Source: Alphaproteobacteria bacterium HGW-Alphaproteobacteria-4 (GTDB taxonomy: Bacteria > Pseudomonadota > Alphaproteobacteria > Rhodobacterales > Rhodobacteraceae). Taken from it: a stretch of DNA of 64,000 nt. Below the pieces are notes generated by a model. The model ran no database searches. It saw only the letters and a list, made by a program, of their open reading frames with translations, and was not told the origin of the DNA. The DNA lies in NCBI GenBank assembly GCA_002842855.1, contig PHEE01000011.1:95624-159623 (forward strand), given 5' to 3'. Position numbers and translations under genes: made by a program. This document shows positions 8,726 through 17,277 of the stretch, piece by piece (positions within the stretch are counted from its first letter, which is position 1; every line of letters starts with the position of its first letter).

Positions 8726-9592
8726 ATGGATATTCGCGCAATCCTGATGGGGCTGGCCTTTGCCTTCATGTGGTCCTCGGCCTTCACCTCGGCGCGGATG
8801 ATCGTGGCCGATGCGCCACCGCTGACCGCGCTCGCGGCGCGGTTTTTGGTCTCGGGGGTGGTTGCGGTCGCCATCGCGCTGGCGCTTGGGCAGAGCTTCC
8901 GGCTGAACCGTGCGCAATGGCGCGCCACCTTGATTTTCGGCATCAGCCAGAACGCACTTTACCTTGGCCTGAACTTCGTCGCGATGCAGTGGGTGCAGGC
9001 AAGCCTTGCCGCCATCATCGCCTCGGCGATGCCGTTGCTGGTGGCGCTGGTGGGGTGGCTCTTTCTGGGCCAGAGGCTGCGGCCGCTGGGGGTATTCGGC
9101 ATGCTGGCCGGGGTTGCGGGGGTGGTGCTGATCATGGGTGCGCGGCTTTCAGGCGGGGTTGACCCGCTGGGGGTGGCGATGTGCCTGGTGGCGTCGCTGG
9201 CACTGGCCGCCGCCACGCTTTCCGTCAAGGGCGCGTCGTCGGGCGGCAATGTGATGATGATCGTGGGCCTGCAAATGTTTGTCGGTGCGGCGATTCTGAT
9301 CGTGGCGGCATTCGTGTTTGAAGATTTCACCGTGCACTGGTCAGGGCGGCTCATCGGCGCGTTCGCCTACACCACGTTGGTGCCCGGAGTGCTGGCAACA
9401 TGGGTCTGGTTCTGGCTGGTGGCGCGGATCGGCGCGGTCAAGGCCTCGACCTTCCATTTCCTCAACCCGTTCTTCGGCGTCGCGGTCGCCGCGGTGCTGC
9501 TGAGCGAGCGGGTCGGTCCATTGGATGTGCTGGGTGTGGCCGTGATCGCGGGTGGCATTCTTGCGGTGCAGATTTCGCGCGTGGCGGTGTAA
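8726..9592 (+). CDS. DMT-family (EamA) transporter
   Basis: A 288-residue inner-membrane protein with two EamA repeats and about ten membrane segments. The N-terminal repeat has AFMWSSAFTSARMIV and the linker region WVQASLAAIIASAMPLLVAL; the C-terminal repeat ends near residue 285. EamA proteins are usually metabolite or amino-acid exporters; the substrate cannot be inferred. The start at 8726 has only a weak ribosome-binding site. It is one of two DMT transporters in the window (the other at 21915-22832); the two are not close copies. Confidence 0.85.
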   Translation: MDIRAILMGLAFAFMWSSAFTSARMIVADAPPLTALAARFLVSGVVAVAIALALGQSFRLNRAQWRATLIFGISQNALYLGLNFVAMQWVQASLAAIIASAMPLLVALVGWLFLGQRLRPLGVFGMLAGVAGVVLIMGARLSGGVDPLGVAMCLVASLALAAATLSVKGASSGGNVMMIVGLQMFVGAAILIVAAFVFEDFTVHWSGRLIGAFAYTTLVPGVLATWVWFWLVARIGAVKASTFHFLNPFFGVAVAAVLLSERVGPLDVLGVAVIAGGILAVQISRVAV

Positions 9593-9615
9593 CGCCTGGC
9601 GCGCGGAATTGTCAT

Positions 9616-9646
9616 TTGATCCGGAGCGGGTTGGCGCGCCTATAGT
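9616..9646 (+). promoter_or_regulatory. Candidate promoter of the ccdA-thioredoxin pair
   Basis: TTGATC at 9616-9621 and TATAGT at 9641-9646 are separated by 19 bases, 2 more than ideal. Two palindromes, GGCGCGCC at 9633-9640 and TTGGCGCCAA at 9646-9655, overlap and follow the -10 element. The site precedes the ccdA start by 30 bases. Confidence 0.3.
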
Positions 9647-9675
9647 TGGCGCCAAAGCAGGTAACGGGATCGCGC

Positions 9676-10389
9676 ATGGAATTTCTGTTGGCCTACGGTG
9701 CCGGCCTTCTGACCCTCATAAACCCCTGCGTGTTGCCGGTGCTGCCAATCGTGCTGGCAACATCGCTGGGGCGGCACCCGCTGGGGCCGGTCGCGCTGGC
9801 CGCGGGCATGAGCGTGTCATTCACCGCCTTTGGTCTTGGCATCACCGCCTTTGGGCAGGCAATCGGCCTTGGCCCCGAGCGATTGGCGCAGGCCGGGGCG
9901 GTGGCGATGTTGGCCTTTGGCCTCGTGCTTCTGGTGCCGCGCCTCTCAACCGGTTTTCAGACGGCGACCGCAGGCATGGCCACCCGCGCCGACGCGGGCA
10001 TCGACCAGACCCAAGGTCTTGGCTTGCCGGGGCAGGCGCTGGGTGGTGCGCTGCTGGGCGCTGCGTGGAGCCCTTGCATAGGCCCCACCCTTGGCGGCGC
10101 CATCGCATTGGCAAGCCAAGGCGAAAGCCTTGCGCGCGCGGGCGCGATCATGGGTGCCTTTTCGCTGGGCGTTGCCACGGTGCTGTTGGGGCTTGCCTAT
10201 GGCGCGCGCGGCCTGTTGCTGCGCAACCGTGCCCGCGCCGCCCGTTTTGCCGCCGCCGCCAAGCCTGCGCTCGGGCTGGTGTTCGTGGCGGTCGCAGTGC
10301 TGATCTTGTCGGGCTACGGCCAGCGGCTTGAGGGCGCCGTGCTGAACCTGCTGCCCGCCTGGCTGCAAGACCTTTCCGTTTCCATCTGA
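9676..10389 (+). CDS. ccdA: CcdA/DsbD-family thiol-disulfide membrane transporter
   Basis: A 237-residue polytopic membrane protein with the CcdA core. The two conserved redox cysteines sit in NPCVLPVLP (residue about 17) and in AAWSPCIGPTLGGA (about residue 134), the symmetrical positions used by CcdA and by the DsbD beta domain. Such proteins carry reducing equivalents from cytoplasmic thioredoxin to the periplasm. The next gene, 15 bases downstream, encodes a secreted thioredoxin-like protein, its probable redox partner. The ATG at 9676 was preferred over a TTG at 9646. Confidence 0.87.
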   Translation: MEFLLAYGAGLLTLINPCVLPVLPIVLATSLGRHPLGPVALAAGMSVSFTAFGLGITAFGQAIGLGPERLAQAGAVAMLAFGLVLLVPRLSTGFQTATAGMATRADAGIDQTQGLGLPGQALGGALLGAAWSPCIGPTLGGAIALASQGESLARAGAIMGAFSLGVATVLLGLAYGARGLLLRNRARAARFAAAAKPALGLVFVAVAVLILSGYGQRLEGAVLNLLPAWLQDLSVSI

Positions 10390-10404
10390 CCCAAGGGGAA
10401 CCCC

Positions 10405-10839
10405 ATGAACCGCCGCGATTTTCTGTCACTTTCCGCCGCCGTCACCCTCGCCACCCCCTTTGCCTTGCGCCCGGGTGCAGCGCAGGCCGCGCCGATGGTC
10501 GAATACACCCCCGGCCTGATCGAACAGCGCCTTGCCAAGGGCGAGGTGCTGCTGGTCGATTACCACGCGGTCTGGTGCACCACCTGCGCCGCGCAAAGCC
10601 GTGTCATCACCGCACTACAGGCCGAAAACCCGGCCTATGAGCAAAAGATCACCTTCATCCGGGTGGATTGGGATACCTACTGGAACGCCCCGGTCACGCG
10701 CGACCGTGGCGTGCCGCGTCGCTCGACGCTACTGGTGCTGAAGGGCGATCAGGAACTGGGGCGGATCGTGGCGGGCACCTCGAAAGCCAAGATCAAGGCG
10801 CTGCTCGATACCGCGCTGGCGGCGGCGGTCAGCGCCTGA
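10405..10839 (+). CDS. Tat-exported thioredoxin-like protein
   Basis: The N-terminus MNRRDFLSLSAAVTLATP is a Tat-type signal (RR-DF-L), cleaved after about residue 31 (AQA-A). The mature part is a thioredoxin fold with active site WCTTC near residue 55 and a cis-Pro in RGVPRRSTL. It ends with a small helix. A strong site, AGGGGAA, precedes the ATG. Placement right after ccdA suggests a two-component periplasmic reduction route (cytochrome c maturation, sulfur oxidation or protein repair); the target is not shown here. It ends 1 base from the convergent AEC gene. Confidence 0.88.
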   Translation: MNRRDFLSLSAAVTLATPFALRPGAAQAAPMVEYTPGLIEQRLAKGEVLLVDYHAVWCTTCAAQSRVITALQAENPAYEQKITFIRVDWDTYWNAPVTRDRGVPRRSTLLVLKGDQELGRIVAGTSKAKIKALLDTALAAAVSA

Positions 10840-10840
10840 G

Positions 10841-11788
10841 CTAGCCCAATACCGCCAAAAGTGCGCTGACACTGAAAAACGAAACCAAGGTGGCGCCAAG
10901 AATCGCCATCGAGGCCATGCCCTCTTGCCCCTCTTCCTGCGCGAAGATCGGGTAGATGCCCATCATCGGCACCGCGGCGGTCAGCAGCACCGCCGCGCGC
11001 ATGTCAGGTGAAAGCGGCGCGAGGCTCAACAGCGGCAGCGCCAACACAAGGGCCAGCACCACCAGCGGGTGCACAAAGAGCTTGCCAACCACAACCTGTG
11101 CCGCCAGCAACCGCTCGCCCCGCATCGGCAGCCCCACCAGCGCACCACCGATGACGAACAGCGCCAGCGGACTTGCCGCCATGGCCAGCAGGGCGGTCAA
11201 CCTCTCGACCACCGCAGGCAGCGGCACCCCTGAAAGCGACACCGCCAGCGCTGCCAGAAGCGCTATCACCAGCGGGCGGCGCAGCAGATCGCGGAAGATG
11301 CCCAGCACCACGCTGCCGACTCCACCGGAGTCGCGCCTGCGCCCCAGTGCGACCAGCGCAAGGCAGAGCGGTATCACCAGCAGGTTTTCGACCACGATAT
11401 TCAGCGCCAGCACGACCCCCGCGACCTCTGGCAGTGCCAGCAACATGATCGGGTAGGCGATGTAGCCCGAATTGGGCGTGGTGGTGCCCATCAGTGCAAT
11501 CGCCGCCTGTGTCGGCGCCAGCCGCCGCACGCCGCGAAACCAGATCAGCCCCAGCCCGATCATCACCAGCGCCGCGCCCGCATAAACCGCGATGTAGCCG
11601 GGGTTGAAAACCTCGGACAGGTCGCGCCTGGCCACTGCGTTGAACAACAGCGCGGGCAGCGAGATGGTCATTACAAAGCGCCCGAACACGCGCATGTCGG
11701 CGGGCTTGAACAGCCCGAACCGTGTGGTGGCGTAGCCAAGCGCGATGACCACGAAGACCGGAAAGGTAATCGCCAGAATGCTCAGCAT
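10841..11788 (-). CDS. AEC-family permease
   Basis: A 315-residue membrane protein of the auxin efflux carrier/malonate-transporter family. It has about ten hydrophobic segments in two halves; the N-terminus is ITFPVFVVIALGYATTRFGL and the second half carries ASPLALFVIGGALVGL, a segment common to this family. Its ATG lies 3 bases after the aroC stop on the same strand, so the two are co-transcribed and perhaps translationally coupled. Substrate unknown; family members move dicarboxylates or hydrophobic anions. Confidence 0.85.
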   Translation of the reverse strand: MLSILAITFPVFVVIALGYATTRFGLFKPADMRVFGRFVMTISLPALLFNAVARRDLSEVFNPGYIAVYAGAALVMIGLGLIWFRGVRRLAPTQAAIALMGTTTPNSGYIAYPIMLLALPEVAGVVLALNIVVENLLVIPLCLALVALGRRRDSGGVGSVVLGIFRDLLRRPLVIALLAALAVSLSGVPLPAVVERLTALLAMAASPLALFVIGGALVGLPMRGERLLAAQVVVGKLFVHPLVVLALVLALPLLSLAPLSPDMRAAVLLTAAVPMMGIYPIFAQEEGQEGMASMAILGATLVSFFSVSALLAVLG

Positions 11789-11791
11789 CGC

Positions 11792-12895
11792 CTAGCCGAT
11801 AACCCCGCGCACCCCCCCGGTTTGCCCCCGGTCGCGCAGAACGTGATCGAGCAGCACGCAAGCCATCATCGCCTCGCCCACCGGCACCGCCCTGATGCCC
11901 ACGCAGGGGTCGTGGCGGCCTTTGGTGACAACCTCGACCTCGTCGCCCGCGGTGTTGACTGACCGGCGCGGGGTAAGGATCGACGAGGTGGGTTTGACCG
12001 CAAAGCGCACCACCACCGGCTGCCCGGTCGAAATGCCGCCCAGAATGCCCCCGGCGTGGTTGGAAAGAAACTCGATGCCGCCCGGCCCCATGCGCATTTC
12101 ATCGGCATTTTCCACCCCGGTCAGTGCGGCCGCCCACATGCCCTCGCCGATCTCGACCCCCTTCACCGCGTTGATAGACATCATCGCGGCGGCAAGATCG
12201 GCGTCAAGCTTGCCATAGACCGGCGCGCCAAGCCCCGGCGGCACGCCCTCGGCCACCACCTCGACCACCGCGCCGACCGAGTTCTGCTGGTCGGTGCGGA
12301 TGTGGCGCAGGTAGGCTTCCCATTCCGCCACCACCCCCGCGTCGGGCACGAAAAAGTCGTTGCGCGCAATCTCGTCACGGTCAAAACGGGCGCGGTTGAT
12401 GTGTTTTGTGCCCATCTGCACCATGTAGCCGGTAATCCGCAGCCCGGGGCATAGCACCCCCAGCACCGCCCGCGCCACCCCGCCCGCCGCCACCCGCGCC
12501 GCAGTTTCGCGCGCGCTGCTGCGCCCGCCGCCGCGATGGTCGCGCAGCCCGTATTTCTGCAAATAGGTCAGGTCGGCGTGGCCGGGACGGAACGCCTGCG
12601 CGATATTGCCGTAATCGCGGCTGCGCTGATCGGTGTTCTCGATCATCAGCTGCAAGGGGGTGCCGGTGGTGCGCCCTTCGAAGGTGCCCGACAGAATGCG
12701 CACTTGATCGGGTTCCTGCCTTTGCGTGGTCATCGTATTTAGCCCCGGGCGCCGCAAATCGAGCCAGGGCTGAATGTCGGCCTCTGTCAGGGTGATGCCC
12801 GGCGGGCAGCCATCGACCGTGGCACCAAGCGCTGGCCCGTGGCTTTCACCCCAGGTGGTAACGCGGAACATCTGGCCGAAGGTGTTATAGCTCAT
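11792..12895 (-). CDS. aroC: Chorismate synthase
   Basis: A 367-residue enzyme catalysing the last shikimate-pathway step (EPSP to chorismate, needing reduced FMN). All three family signatures are visible: [18 protein letters not shown] near residue 15, [20 protein letters not shown] near residue 105 with [18 protein letters not shown], and [12 protein letters not shown] in the C-terminal part. The start used is the ATG at 12895, 8 bases after AAGGAG; a GTG at 12904 would overlap that site. Divergent from the thiamine operon. Confidence 0.96.
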   Translation of the reverse strand: MSYNTFGQMFRVTTWGESHGPALGATVDGCPPGITLTEADIQPWLDLRRPGLNTMTTQRQEPDQVRILSGTFEGRTTGTPLQLMIENTDQRSRDYGNIAQAFRPGHADLTYLQKYGLRDHRGGGRSSARETAARVAAGGVARAVLGVLCPGLRITGYMVQMGTKHINRARFDRDEIARNDFFVPDAGVVAEWEAYLRHIRTDQQNSVGAVVEVVAEGVPPGLGAPVYGKLDADLAAAMMSINAVKGVEIGEGMWAAALTGVENADEMRMGPGGIEFLSNHAGGILGGISTGQPVVVRFAVKPTSSILTPRRSVNTAGDEVEVVTKGRHDPCVGIRAVPVGEAMMACVLLDHVLRDRGQTGGVRGVIG

Positions 12896-12996
12896 CGAGG
12901 GCACTCCTTGGGGGCGTGCCCCCGCTTAGCCCTGCGCGCACCACGGCTCAAGCGATTTTGCCTTGCGCGGGCGCCGGGGCACCCTATGCTGCACTT

Positions 12997-13090
12997 CACC
13001 TCGGGGAGCCCTTTGGAAGGGCTGAGATGTGGGATGACCCGCGAACCCGTCGAACCTGAACCGGTTAAGACCGGCGGAGGGAAGGTATCC
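12997..13090 (+). promoter_or_regulatory. TPP riboswitch (THI element)
   Basis: The conserved aptamer blocks are all present in order: TCGGGGAGCCC at 13001, GGGCTGAGATG around 13019-13029, GACCCG around 13036-13041, and GAACCTGAACCGGTTAAGAC around 13052-13071, ending with GGAGGGAAGG at 13076-13085. A short hairpin, CCGGG-CACC-CCCGG, follows at about 13089-13102, 24 bases before the thiB ribosome-binding site (TGGAGG, 13126-13131). It may be part of the expression platform. The element would lower thiBPQ expression when thiamine pyrophosphate is abundant. Confidence 0.93.
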
Positions 13091-13136
13091 GGGCACCCCC
13101 GGCCTGACCCCGCCCGTCAAGCCATTGGAGGATGCG

Positions 13137-14135
13137 ATGCGACCATTCCTGATGCTTGCGGGTTTCCTGTGCGCCACAGCCACGGCTTTCGTGGCCGAGG
13201 CGCAGGACAAACCCGTGCTGACGGTGCTGACCTACGACAGCTTCATTTCCGAATGGGGCCCCGGCCCGGTGATCGAGGAGGTGTTCGAGCGCGATTGCGG
13301 CTGCGATCTGCGGTTTGTCGGCGCGGGTGATGGCGCCGCGTTGCTGGCGCGGCTTTTGCTTGAAGGCGCGCGGACCGAGGTTGACGTGGTGCTGGGGCTC
13401 GACACCAGCCTGACCGCGCAGGCCGCCGCCACCGGCCTTTTTGCGCCGCACGGGCTGCCGCCCGCGCCCGACCTGCCGGTGGCCTATGACGACCCCTTGT
13501 TCACCCCTTACGACTGGGGCTGGTTCGCCTTCGTCTATGATGCCACGCGTCTTGCGGCGCCCCCCGCCGATTTCGTGGCGCTTGGCGCCTCGGATGTGAC
13601 GATCTTGATCGAAGACCCCCGCTCATCAACCCCTGGCCTCGGCCTGCTGCTCTGGGTCAAGGCGGCCTACGGCGAGCGCGCCTCCGAGGTCTGGGCGGGG
13701 CTTGCCGACAATATCGTGACCGTCACCCCCGGCTGGTCCGAAGCCTATGGCATGTTTCTGGAAGGCGAGGCCGACATGGTGCTCAGCTACTCCACGTCGC
13801 CCGCCTACCATGTGATCGCCGAAGGCGATGTGACCAAGGAGGCGGCGCCCTTTGCCGAGGGGCATTACCTGCAAATCGAGGTGGCGGGGCGTTTGGCGGG
13901 GTCGGATCAACCCGCGCTGGCCGACCGGTTTATGGCGTTTCTGCATTCGCCAGCGGTGCAGGGCACGATCCCGGAAACGAACTGGATGTATCCCGCCACA
14001 ACCTCGCCTGCGGGCCTGCCGCTGGCGTTCGACTGGCTGATCCTGCCGGTGAAATCGCTTCTGATGTCGCCGGATGAGGCACAGGCGGCACGCGGCCCCG
14101 CCTTGGCCGAATGGCGCGCGGCCTTGGCGCGGTGA
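13137..14135 (+). CDS. thiB: Thiamine ABC transporter, periplasmic binding protein
   Basis: A 332-residue solute-binding protein with a signal peptide (AEAQ-DKPVLTVLTYDSF). The mature protein has the ThiB/TbpA pattern: LTVLTYDSFISEWGPGP at the N-terminus, YDWGWFAFVYD near residue 120, and SYSTSPAYH near residue 220, which line the thiamine pocket in E. coli TbpA. It would bind thiamine, TMP or TPP in the periplasm and deliver it to ThiP. The start at 13137 follows TGGAGG by 5 bases. First gene of thiBPQ under the TPP riboswitch. Confidence 0.93.
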   Translation: MRPFLMLAGFLCATATAFVAEAQDKPVLTVLTYDSFISEWGPGPVIEEVFERDCGCDLRFVGAGDGAALLARLLLEGARTEVDVVLGLDTSLTAQAAATGLFAPHGLPPAPDLPVAYDDPLFTPYDWGWFAFVYDATRLAAPPADFVALGASDVTILIEDPRSSTPGLGLLLWVKAAYGERASEVWAGLADNIVTVTPGWSEAYGMFLEGEADMVLSYSTSPAYHVIAEGDVTKEAAPFAEGHYLQIEVAGRLAGSDQPALADRFMAFLHSPAVQGTIPETNWMYPATTSPAGLPLAFDWLILPVKSLLMSPDEAQAARGPALAEWRAALAR

Positions 14136-15652
14136 TGGCGGCAAGGCTCGCGGCGCTGGCGGTGCTGGCGCTGGTTCTGGGCACGCTTGGGGCGGTGGCT
14201 TGGCGGGCTGGCGGGCTCGGGGCGCTGCAAGCGGCCGACATCGGCGCCGCGCGCTTTACCGTGGTGCAGGCGCTCGTTTCGGCCACGCTTTCGGCGCTGC
14301 TGGCGGTGCCGGTGGCCCGCGCGCTGCACCGCCGCCGCTTTCCCGGCCGCGCCGCGCTTATCTCGCTGATGGGCGCGCCGTTCATTTTGCCTGCGGTGGT
14401 GGCGGTGATGGGGCTGCTGGCGGTATTCGGCCGCGCCGGGATGCTTAATGATGGTCTTGCCATACTGGGCTTGCCGCGCGTTTCAATCTACGGCGCGCAA
14501 GGCGTGGTGCTGGCGCATGTGTTCTTCAACCTGCCGCTGGCCACGCGTCTGTTGCTGCAAGGCTGGCAGGCGATCCCCTCCGAGCGGTTCCGGCTTGCAG
14601 CCGCGCTGGGTTTCACCCCCGCAGCGACGCTGCGCCATCTTGAAGGCCCGATGTTGCGGGCCACCCTGCCCGGCGCGTGGCTTGCCATCTTCCTCGTCTG
14701 CCTCACGTCGTTCGCGGTGGCGCTGACCCTTGGCGGAGGCCCTGCCGCCACCACCATCGAGCTTGCCATCTATCAAGCCTTCCGCTTCGATTTTGATCTT
14801 GCGCGCGCCGCGAGCCTTGGCTTGCTGCAAGTGGCGCTCTGCGTTGCGGCGCTTGCGGCGACCGCGCGCATCGCTTTGCCACAGGGTTTTGGCGCGGGGT
14901 TGGACCGCCGCACGGTGCTGGCCCCCCCTGTGGGCCGCGCCCTGCGCGCGCAAGATGCGGCGGCGATAGCCGCTGCGGCGGTGTTTCTGATCGTGCCGAT
15001 GGCGGCAGTTCTGGCGCGCGGATTGCCAGCGCTTGCGGGCTTGCCCGGCCCGGTCTGGCTCGCCGCTGGCCGCTCGCTTGCCGTAGCGCTCGCCGCAACC
15101 GCGCTGACACTGGCGCTGGCGCTGCCGCTGGCGCTTGCAGCCGCACGCCAGCGGCGCTTTGAGTGGGCAGGAACGCTGCCGCTTGTGGCCTCGCCACTGG
15201 TGCTTGGCACCGGGTTGTTCCTGCTGCTCTACCCCTTTGCAGCGCCCGCCACGCTGGCGCTCCCTGTGACTGTGGCAGTCAACGCCGCACTCGCGCTGCC
15301 TTTTGCGCTGCGCACACTGTTGCCGGCTACGCGCAGGCTTGATGCCGACTACTCCCGTCTTGCCGCCTCGCTTGGGCTCTTCGGCTTTGCTCGCCTGCGG
15401 CTGCTCACGCTGCCCCGCCTCGCCCGTCCGCTCGGCTTTGCCGCAGGGCTTTCGGCGGCGCTTTCGATGGGCGACCTTGGGGTGATCGCGCTCTTTGCCG
15501 ATCCGGCACAAGCGACGCTTCCGTTGCAACTTTACGCCCTGATGGGCGCTTATCGCATGGCCGATGCCGCTGCTGCGGCGAGTCTGTTGATGGCACTTTC
15601 CTTTGGGCTCTTCTGGCTGTTTGACCGGATCGGAAACCATGCTAACGCTTGA
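14135..15652 (+). CDS. thiP: Thiamine ABC transporter, permease
   Basis: A 505-residue membrane protein with two fused binding-protein-dependent permease domains, as expected for ThiP. EAA-loop-like segments are QGWQAIPSERFRLAAALGF near residue 150 and SRLAASLGLFGFARLRLLTL near residue 410, where the ATPase ThiQ would dock. About twelve membrane segments are predicted by eye. The start codon shares one base with the thiB stop (TGATG) and the 3' end overlaps thiQ by 14 bases, so the operon is translationally coupled. Confidence 0.93.
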   Translation: MAARLAALAVLALVLGTLGAVAWRAGGLGALQAADIGAARFTVVQALVSATLSALLAVPVARALHRRRFPGRAALISLMGAPFILPAVVAVMGLLAVFGRAGMLNDGLAILGLPRVSIYGAQGVVLAHVFFNLPLATRLLLQGWQAIPSERFRLAAALGFTPAATLRHLEGPMLRATLPGAWLAIFLVCLTSFAVALTLGGGPAATTIELAIYQAFRFDFDLARAASLGLLQVALCVAALAATARIALPQGFGAGLDRRTVLAPPVGRALRAQDAAAIAAAAVFLIVPMAAVLARGLPALAGLPGPVWLAAGRSLAVALAATALTLALALPLALAAARQRRFEWAGTLPLVASPLVLGTGLFLLLYPFAAPATLALPVTVAVNAALALPFALRTLLPATRRLDADYSRLAASLGLFGFARLRLLTLPRLARPLGFAAGLSAALSMGDLGVIALFADPAQATLPLQLYALMGAYRMADAAAAASLLMALSFGLFWLFDRIGNHANA

Positions 15653-16334
15653 AAACCTCGTGCTCGCGCAAGACGATTTCCGCCTGACCGCCAACTTCGC
15701 GGTGCCTACCGGCGCCCGGGTGGCGGTGATCGGCCCTTCGGGGGCGGGCAAATCGACCCTGCTTGCCGCCATCGCCGGGTTCTTCACGCCCGCCTCGGGG
15801 CGCATTCTTTGGAATGGGCAAGACCTTGCCCCGCTCGCCCCCGGTGCGCGACCGCTGTCAATCCTGTTTCAGGACCAGAACCTGTTTCCGCATCTGACGG
15901 TCGGCCAGAACCTCGGCCTCGGGCTCAACCCGTCGCTGCGCCTCTCCGCCGCCGACCGCGCAGCGATTGCCACCGCCATCGCCCGGACCGGCCTTGATGG
16001 GCTGGCAGACCGCCGCCCCGGCCAGCTTTCCGGGGGCCAGCACAGCCGCGTCGCACTCGCGCGCGCGCTGCTGCGGGCCCGCCCGCTGTTGTTGCTTGAT
16101 GAGCCATTTGCAGCGCTGGGGCCAGCACTCAAGGCCGAAATGCTTGCGCTGGTGGCGAAGATTGCCGCCGAAGCCAATACCACCGTGTTGATGGTCAGCC
16201 ACGACCCCGCCGACGCCCGCGCCTTTGCGCCGCTGGCAATTCTTGTGGCCGAGGGGCAGGCGCTGGCACCCCGGCCGACGGCAGAACTGCTGGACAACCC
16301 GCCCCCTCCGCTTGCCCGCTATCTTGGCCATTAG
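15639..16334 (+). CDS. thiQ: Thiamine ABC transporter, ATP-binding protein
   Basis: A 231-residue ABC ATPase. Walker A is GPSGAGKST near residue 34, the Q-loop is FQDQNLFPHLTV, the signature is LSGGQHSRVALARAL near residue 130, Walker B is LLLLDEPFAALGP, and the switch His is in MVSHDPADA. The sequence is compact and lacks a C-terminal regulatory domain, as in ThiQ. It overlaps the end of thiP and ends the riboswitch-controlled operon. A GC hairpin follows shortly after the stop. Confidence 0.93.
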   Translation: MLTLENLVLAQDDFRLTANFAVPTGARVAVIGPSGAGKSTLLAAIAGFFTPASGRILWNGQDLAPLAPGARPLSILFQDQNLFPHLTVGQNLGLGLNPSLRLSAADRAAIATAIARTGLDGLADRRPGQLSGGQHSRVALARALLRARPLLLLDEPFAALGPALKAEMLALVAKIAAEANTTVLMVSHDPADARAFAPLAILVAEGQALAPRPTAELLDNPPPPLARYLGH

Positions 16335-16336
16335 AA

Positions 16337-16360
16337 AGGGCGCCCCCTGCGGGACGCCCT
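16337..16360 (+). terminator. Hairpin after thiQ, possible terminator
   Basis: AGGGCG (16337-16342) and CGCCCT (16355-16360) flank CCCC...GGG, giving a GC-rich stem. The following GTGTCTTC has no proper U-tract, so termination here is only possible. Confidence 0.4.
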
Positions 16361-16373
16361 GTGTCTTCAATGT

Positions 16374-16410
16374 CAAAATACCCCGGGGGTCCGGGGGCAG
16401 TGCCCCCGGG
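16374..16410. repeat. Rhodobacterales-type intergenic repeat with hairpin
   Basis: The segment AAATACCCCGGGGGTCC leads into CCGGGGGCA-G-TGCCCCCGG, a perfect inverted repeat at 16391-16409. It lies between the convergent ends of thiQ and petC. Variants of this C/G-run hairpin with an adjoining AAATAC tail are common between genes in Rhodobacteraceae genomes. Read leftward it could end petC transcription. Confidence 0.6.
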
Positions 16411-16417
16411 CCTGAGA

Positions 16418-17260
16418 TCAGGCAGTCTTCTTGCCCTTGTAGGGCGCCCAAAGCTGCTTGTTCGAGAAGTAGAGCGTGATGCTGAGCAGCGACAAAAGCA
16501 GGATGGCGATGAAGCCAGCCTTCTTGCGCGCCATCATCTTGGGCTCCGCTGCCCACATCAGGAAGGCCGAGACATCTTCGGCAATCTGATGCGCGCTGGC
16601 CGGGGTGCCGTCGGCATAGGTCACCGCATCGTCGGTGATCATTTGCGGCATCGCGATCCAGGTTCCGGGAACGGTCGATACGCCGCTCGCGTCTTTGCAG
16701 CTGTCGGGTACGCCGCCGGCGGTGAAGGCGGTGTTATAGTAGCCATCAAAGTCGTCGGGCGCGCAAGCGGGCGCCTCTTCATAGCCGACCAGCACCGAGT
16801 AGATATATTCGGCGCCGCCCATGCCTTTCAGAAGCTGGTTGATGCCCAGGCCATAGGGGCCATGGAAACCGGCACGGCCCTTGGCAATCACGCTCAGGTC
16901 CGGGCCCATGCCATCGCCTACCACCGTCGGGAACATGTCGGCGGGAATGCGCGGACGCTCTTCGCCGGTTTCCTTGTCGATGATGCTCAGCGTTGCCGCG
17001 AAGGCACGCAGCTCATCGCCCGGTATCGCCGGGCCACCTTTATCGCCGAGCGACCTGATCGGCACATATTGCATGCCGTGGCAAGACGAACACACTTCGT
17101 TGTAGGCTTGGAAGCCACGGCGAAGCTGTGCCTCGTCGTAGGTGCCAAACGGGCCCTCAAAGCTGAAAGCCACATCCTCGATATGCCCGCCTGTCGCGGC
17201 GAAGGCTGCGCCGGTGCCAAGGGCCAGCGACGCGATTGCAGAGATAAACAGAGTTCTCAT
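16418..17260 (-). CDS. petC: Cytochrome c1 of the bc1 complex
   Basis: A 280-residue membrane-anchored c-type cytochrome. A signal peptide (to about AFA-A, residue 22) is followed by the single heme-binding motif CSSCH near residue 57 and by the region [12 protein letters not shown], whose Met is the likely sixth heme ligand. A C-terminal membrane helix ([18 protein letters not shown]) anchors it. It takes electrons from the Rieske protein to cytochrome c. Last gene of petABC, 17 bases after petB. Confidence 0.95.
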   Translation of the reverse strand: MRTLFISAIASLALGTGAAFAATGGHIEDVAFSFEGPFGTYDEAQLRRGFQAYNEVCSSCHGMQYVPIRSLGDKGGPAIPGDELRAFAATLSIIDKETGEERPRIPADMFPTVVGDGMGPDLSVIAKGRAGFHGPYGLGINQLLKGMGGAEYIYSVLVGYEEAPACAPDDFDGYYNTAFTAGGVPDSCKDASGVSTVPGTWIAMPQMITDDAVTYADGTPASAHQIAEDVSAFLMWAAEPKMMARKKAGFIAILLLSLLSITLYFSNKQLWAPYKGKKTA

Positions 17261-17277
17261 GATATCGGTCCTCTTCC

